Below, piece after piece: positions 61,276 through 64,000 of a stretch of 64,000 nucleotides of DNA. Positions within the stretch are counted from its first letter, which is position 1, and every line of letters begins with the position of its first letter. This DNA is from Ruminococcus flavefaciens FD-1. GTDB taxonomy: Bacteria > Bacillota > Clostridia > Oscillospirales > Ruminococcaceae. The notes under the pieces were generated by a model. The model saw only the letters and a program-made list of their open reading frames with translations. It did no database searches and was not told the DNA's origin. The translations under genes and the position numbers were made by a program. Location: the NCBI GenBank assembly GCA_000174895.1, contig ACOK01000102.1:1-64000 (forward strand). The letters run 5' to 3'.

Positions 61276-62064
61276 TTAGCCGCCGGAGAGCAGCATTTCC
61301 ATAGTTACAGGGAGAGTCTTGTACTCTCCGAGGATATATTTTCTCAGCACCATAGCGTCCGCAGATGTTATGGCGTTGTCTTTGAGCATATCAGCGCTTT
61401 CTACCTGAAGATCGTTCAGAAAAGCGGTATCATCAGCGAGGTATTGATTTACAGTAATAAGATCAAAGGTGTCAATTTCAGCGTCGCCGTTTATATCGCC
61501 TGATGATTTGGGGACTGTCTTATATCTTTCGGGTATTGTCTGGTCATTGAGTTTGCCGCTTACAGCAACGAAGAACTGCTCCCAGTAATATTTGTATTCA
61601 CTGTTCATATCATAAGAAACTGCGACGCCTATATGGGTATAATCGGGATTCATAATGGAGCGCCAGTGGTTGGGAGAATTTTTCCACTGATTGAACGTTG
61701 CCTCTGCTGTATCAGAACCTGCTGCCAGGTTTTCTGCTGCCTTTGAATATGGTACCAGCGAATCGTCGAGAACGGTAATAAAAGAAGAGCCGTCCGGACG
61801 ATTATGACTGAAGCTGAAAATACTTTCTCTGCATCTGACATTTGCCACATCACAAAGATATGGCACCATATAAAGCGGTTTGAGCCCCTCTGCCTCTCTT
61901 GCTTCATTGACGAGAATCACCATTTCTTCTGCCATTGCTTTGAAGTCCTCCTGACTGGGTTCAGCTGAACTGAAGCCGAAGAATCCGGAGGTAAAGCTGA
62001 GCGCTACCACAATAGCGGCTGTCACCGAAAGAATCTTGTTCTTAAATTTAGCTAATTTACCCAT
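61276..62064 (-). CDS. secreted CAP (SCP/PR1)-domain protein with C-terminal dockerin
   Basis: The 262-residue protein has a signal peptide (about 1-34), a CAP domain (about 40-170) and a dockerin type I (about 185-250: GDINGDAEIDTFDLITVNQY and a second, weaker loop SADMLKDNAITSADAMVLRK). CAP hallmarks are VNEAREAEGLKPL, FSHNRPDGSSF, AENLAAG, SPNHWRSIMNPDYTHIGVAV. The second dockerin loop lacks several calcium-binding Asp residues. CAP proteins of bacteria (YkwD-like) are of uncertain function. The dockerin would place it on a cellulosome. GGAGG precedes the ATG. Confidence 0.93.
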   Translation of the reverse strand: MGKLAKFKNKILSVTAAIVVALSFTSGFFGFSSAEPSQEDFKAMAEEMVILVNEAREAEGLKPLYMVPYLCDVANVRCRESIFSFSHNRPDGSSFITVLDDSLVPYSKAAENLAAGSDTAEATFNQWKNSPNHWRSIMNPDYTHIGVAVSYDMNSEYKYYWEQFFVAVSGKLNDQTIPERYKTVPKSSGDINGDAEIDTFDLITVNQYLADDTAFLNDLQVESADMLKDNAITSADAMVLRKYILGEYKTLPVTMEMLLSGG

Positions 62065-62538
62065 AATTACACCTCCAGTAAAGACACAATATTTTGTTGA
62101 TTATATTGTAGCATACTTTCCTAAAATTTGGAATAGGGAAAGATTATTTTTAGCGTTTTAGACAATGAAATTCTACGATTTGTACAAAGTTTTCTTTACT
62201 GCAAGTATAATCGAACTTTTTTTATCCTTGCTGGAAGTGCTGAAACGACGAAATATTGCGAATATTTGAATTGGTTGTTCGCTTGATTTATGAACTGATA
62301 ATTACAGGAAGATATTGATTGAACAAAAGTCTGATAAAAATATAACATTTGGACGTTGAAGAATTCTCCGAAAGTGAAATTTACTTAAATTATCCCCGGA
62401 ATGATAGACGACAGGCGGCTTTGTGCACATTGTATAAAACCGTCCCGTGGCAAAACTGGATTTACCGTAGTTTCAAGGCGAATGATCAACAGCTTACCGT
62501 TACTTTTCACAAAATTTGCTATTAGTCACGAACTGTTA
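62065..62538. other. 470-base A+T-rich gap without recognised feature
   Basis: No gene, terminator or repeat of the families above is seen. It contains the presumed promoter region of the divergent CAP gene (TACAAT at about 62107 on the minus strand) and is lower in G+C than its surroundings. Confidence 0.5.
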
Positions 62539-62567
62539 TTGATTTTTTGCATCTGAAATGGTATAAT
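62539..62567 (+). promoter_or_regulatory. promoter of the repeat-rich zinc-ribbon gene
   Basis: TTGATT (62539-62544), 17-base spacer, TATAAT (62562-62567). Confidence 0.75.
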
Positions 62568-62634
62568 TGTATTGTTGAATTCATTGTTTCTTAAAAAATG
62601 TATCGTTTAAGACAATTGCGCTGGAGTGATATGT

Positions 62635-64000
62635 ATGAATATTGTAAAGTGTCCCAGGAATCACGTCTATGACGCTGATAAAGCGGATTCTTGCCCGATA
62701 TGCAGAAATGAGGCTGAAAGATCTGCGAAACAGGCAGTTCCGAAAAAGGTAAAGGTCGTGAAGAGGGTCAGGGCTGTAAAAGCACGTACAGCCGTGCCCG
62801 AAGCAGATATCGCATCAACAGGGAACGAGGAGGCTGTAGTTCCCGAATCAAAGGCATCCGAGGCAAAGACCGAACTGGTGAAGCCTGTGGAGAATAAGGC
62901 TCCCGAAGCTAAAACTGAGCCCATGAAGCCTGTGGAGAACAAGGCTCCCGAAGCTAAAACTGAACCCATGAAGCCCGTGGAAAACAAGGCTCCCGAGGCT
63001 AAGGCTGAGCCAGTGAAGCCCGTGGAGAACAAGGCTCCCGAGGTCAAGACTGAACCCATGAAGCCCGTGGAAAACAAGGCTCCCGAGGCTAAAACTGAGC
63101 CCGTGAAGCCCGTGGAGAACAAGGCTCCCGAGGCTAAAACTGAGCCCGTGAAGCCCGTGGAGAACAAGGCTCCCAAGGTCAAGACTGAACTGGTGAAGCC
63201 TGTGGAGAATAAGGCTCTCGAAGCTAAGGCTGAACCCGTGAAGCCCGTGGAAAACAAGGTTCCCGAAGCTAAAACTGAACCCGTGAAGCCTGTGGAAAAC
63301 AAGGCACCCGAGGCTAAGGCTGAGCCAGTGAAGCCCGTGGAGAACAAGGTTCCCGAGGCTAAGGCTGGACCCGTGAAGCCCGTGGGAAACAAGGCTCCCG
63401 AGGCTAAGGCTGAACCCGTGAAGTCCGTGGAAAACAAGGCTCCCGAGGCTAAAACTGAACCCGTGAAGCCCGTGGAAAACAAGGCTCCCGAGGCTAAGGC
63501 TGAACCCGTGAAGCCTGTGGAGAACAAGGCTCCCGAGGCTAAGACCGAGCCTGCAAAGGCAGAGCAGATGCCTGTGATGGAGGAGATCCATCCCGAGGAG
63601 CTCAGACCCGTCGAAAACAAGCACGGCAAAAAGTCGAAGAAGAACAAGAAAAACAAGAAGAATAAGAATCAGAAGAGCATAAATATCGATTCTCTGGCGT
63701 TTGAGCCTATTACTCCTGAAACTGTTATGCATAATGTTTCAGGTCAGGTCTCAGCACGTATGGAGGATATCATAATCGGAAGCGGAGCAGTATCTGCGTC
63801 CGAGGAGAAAAAGGACGAGAAGAAGCCCGAGCCTGTGAAGTCCGAGGAAAAGAAGGACGAGAAGAAGCCCGAGCCTGTGAAGTCCGAGGAGAAAAAGGAC
63901 GAGAAGAAGCCCGAGCCTGTGAAGTCTGAGGAAAAGAAGGACGAGAAAAAGCTCGAGCCTGTAAAGTCCATGGAAAAGAAGGACGATAAGAAGCCCGAGC
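62635..64000 (+). CDS. zinc-ribbon protein with two Lys/Glu/Pro-rich tandem repeat arrays (3' end beyond window)
   Basis: The reading frame is open from ATG 62635 (GGAGTG six bases upstream) to the window end, at least 455 residues. The N-terminus KCPRNHVYDADKADSCPICR has a CX4H...CX2C pattern like a zinc ribbon. A basic linker follows. Residues about 83-307 are 15 copies of a 15-residue unit KPVENKAPEAKTEPV. A Lys-rich stretch (KHGKKSKKNKKNKK) and a middle region with ETVMHNVSGQVSARMEDII come next, then a 14-residue unit EEKKDEKKPEPVKS repeated about five times to the edge. No signal peptide or membrane helix is seen, so it is probably cytoplasmic with extended linkers. Any C-terminal domain is outside the window. 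Minus-strand frames here are shadows of the repeats. Confidence 0.85.
   Translation, partial: MNIVKCPRNHVYDADKADSCPICRNEAERSAKQAVPKKVKVVKRVRAVKARTAVPEADIASTGNEEAVVPESKASEAKTELVKPVENKAPEAKTEPMKPVENKAPEAKTEPMKPVENKAPEAKAEPVKPVENKAPEVKTEPMKPVENKAPEAKTEPVKPVENKAPEAKTEPVKPVENKAPKVKTELVKPVENKALEAKAEPVKPVENKVPEAKTEPVKPVENKAPEAKAEPVKPVENKVPEAKAGPVKPVGNKAPEAKAEPVKSVENKAPEAKTEPVKPVENKAPEAKAEPVKPVENKAPEAKTEPAKAEQMPVMEEIHPEELRPVENKHGKKSKKNKKNKKNKNQKSINIDSLAFEPITPETVMHNVSGQVSARMEDIIIGSGAVSASEEKKDEKKPEPVKSEEKKDEKKPEPVKSEEKKDEKKPEPVKSEEKKDEKKLEPVKSMEKKDDKKPE
62881..63555 (+). repeat. 15 tandem 45-bp coding repeats
   Basis: Each unit encodes KPVENKAPEAKTEPV with small variations (KVE/KVK, TEPM, AGPV). Units differ at a few bases, mostly at wobble positions. 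Confidence 0.95.
63802..64000 (+). repeat. tandem 42-bp coding repeats running off the window
   Basis: Units of EEKKDEKKPEPVKS, about 4.7 copies, very similar to one another at the DNA level. Confidence 0.95.

Noticed and set aside
62667-63732. Two long minus-strand reading frames rich in Ser/Gly/Leu repeats
   Set aside because: They are antisense shadows of the tandem coding repeats of the plus-strand zinc-ribbon gene, which has a ribosome site, a promoter and a sensible protein; the minus frames have none.

Overview
The window looks like chromosome from a Gram-positive, anaerobic, fibre-degrading gut or rumen bacterium close to Ruminococcus (Oscillospiraceae). The grounds are three secreted proteins with type I dockerin modules, Thr-rich linkers typical of that genus, T-box leaders, CIRCE/HrcA sites, LexA boxes of the Bacillus type, pyruvate formate-lyase activase, dipicolinate synthase genes and an intermediate G+C content. 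This is inferred from gene content only.

Layout: (1) 1-2.5 kb: an orphan immunity-like gene and asparagine synthetase. (2) 2.9-11.7 kb: a complete tryptophan operon trpE-G-D-C-F-(methyltransferase)-B-A behind a T-box leader with a UGG specifier. Three of its internal gaps hold copies of a dispersed palindromic repeat. (3) 12-21 kb: HtrA-type protease, DUF3343 plus cysteine desulfurase-like pair, cdaA-cdaR (c-di-AMP synthesis), a prokaryotic RING/DUF2628 membrane protein, a CPBP protease and a structured, terminator-ended region. (4) 21.6-27.3 kb: htpG behind a perfect CIRCE, tRNA-Thr, a tyrosine T-box controlling a P-loop kinase-like gene and tyrS, and an orphan pilin-like gene. (5) 27-36 kb: pflA, cca, a GIY-YIG protein, tex, a ferredoxin too short for ordinary ORF calling, an O-antigen-ligase-like membrane protein and an M6-type metalloprotease with an N-terminal dockerin. 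(6) 36-41.9 kb: rny with a long leader, an orphan serine recombinase plus TnpW-like remnant of a mobile element, ogt and a small hypothetical gene. (7) 42-46 kb: a divergent locus made of a secreted dockerin protein, an ECF sigma factor and a membrane protein whose extracellular part is a paralogue of the secreted protein. (8) 46-54 kb: hslO, methyltransferase, secA, dpaA-dpaB, hsp20 with CIRCE. (9) 54-60.5 kb: deacylase, queH, ricT, holB, a PLP decarboxylase and an SOS-type promoter driving a sigma-region-4 protein, then an HD protein. (10) 61-64 kb: a CAP-dockerin protein and a long repeat-rich zinc-ribbon protein running off the window.

The strongest candidate for an undescribed system is region 7. 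The sigma factor and its probable membrane anti-sigma partner overlap by 14 bases. The partner carries two extracellular domains that are duplicated on the divergently encoded dockerin protein. Both transcripts are preceded by the same bipartite motif, AACTGCGATTTT-N13-GTTACTAATTA. This suggests an autoregulated sensor circuit in which a cellulosome-associated protein and a membrane sensor share one ligand-recognition module. It resembles SigI/RsgI of Clostridium thermocellum in logic but uses an ECF-type sigma factor.

The second striking signal is the repeat landscape. About 40 intergenic hairpins starting TGTAGGG have stems of very different sequence, yet each is internally complementary. 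Larger elements built from these hairpins, a separate family of roughly 100 bp, long-palindrome elements with compensated changes, and tandem heptamers fill nearly every gap between genes.
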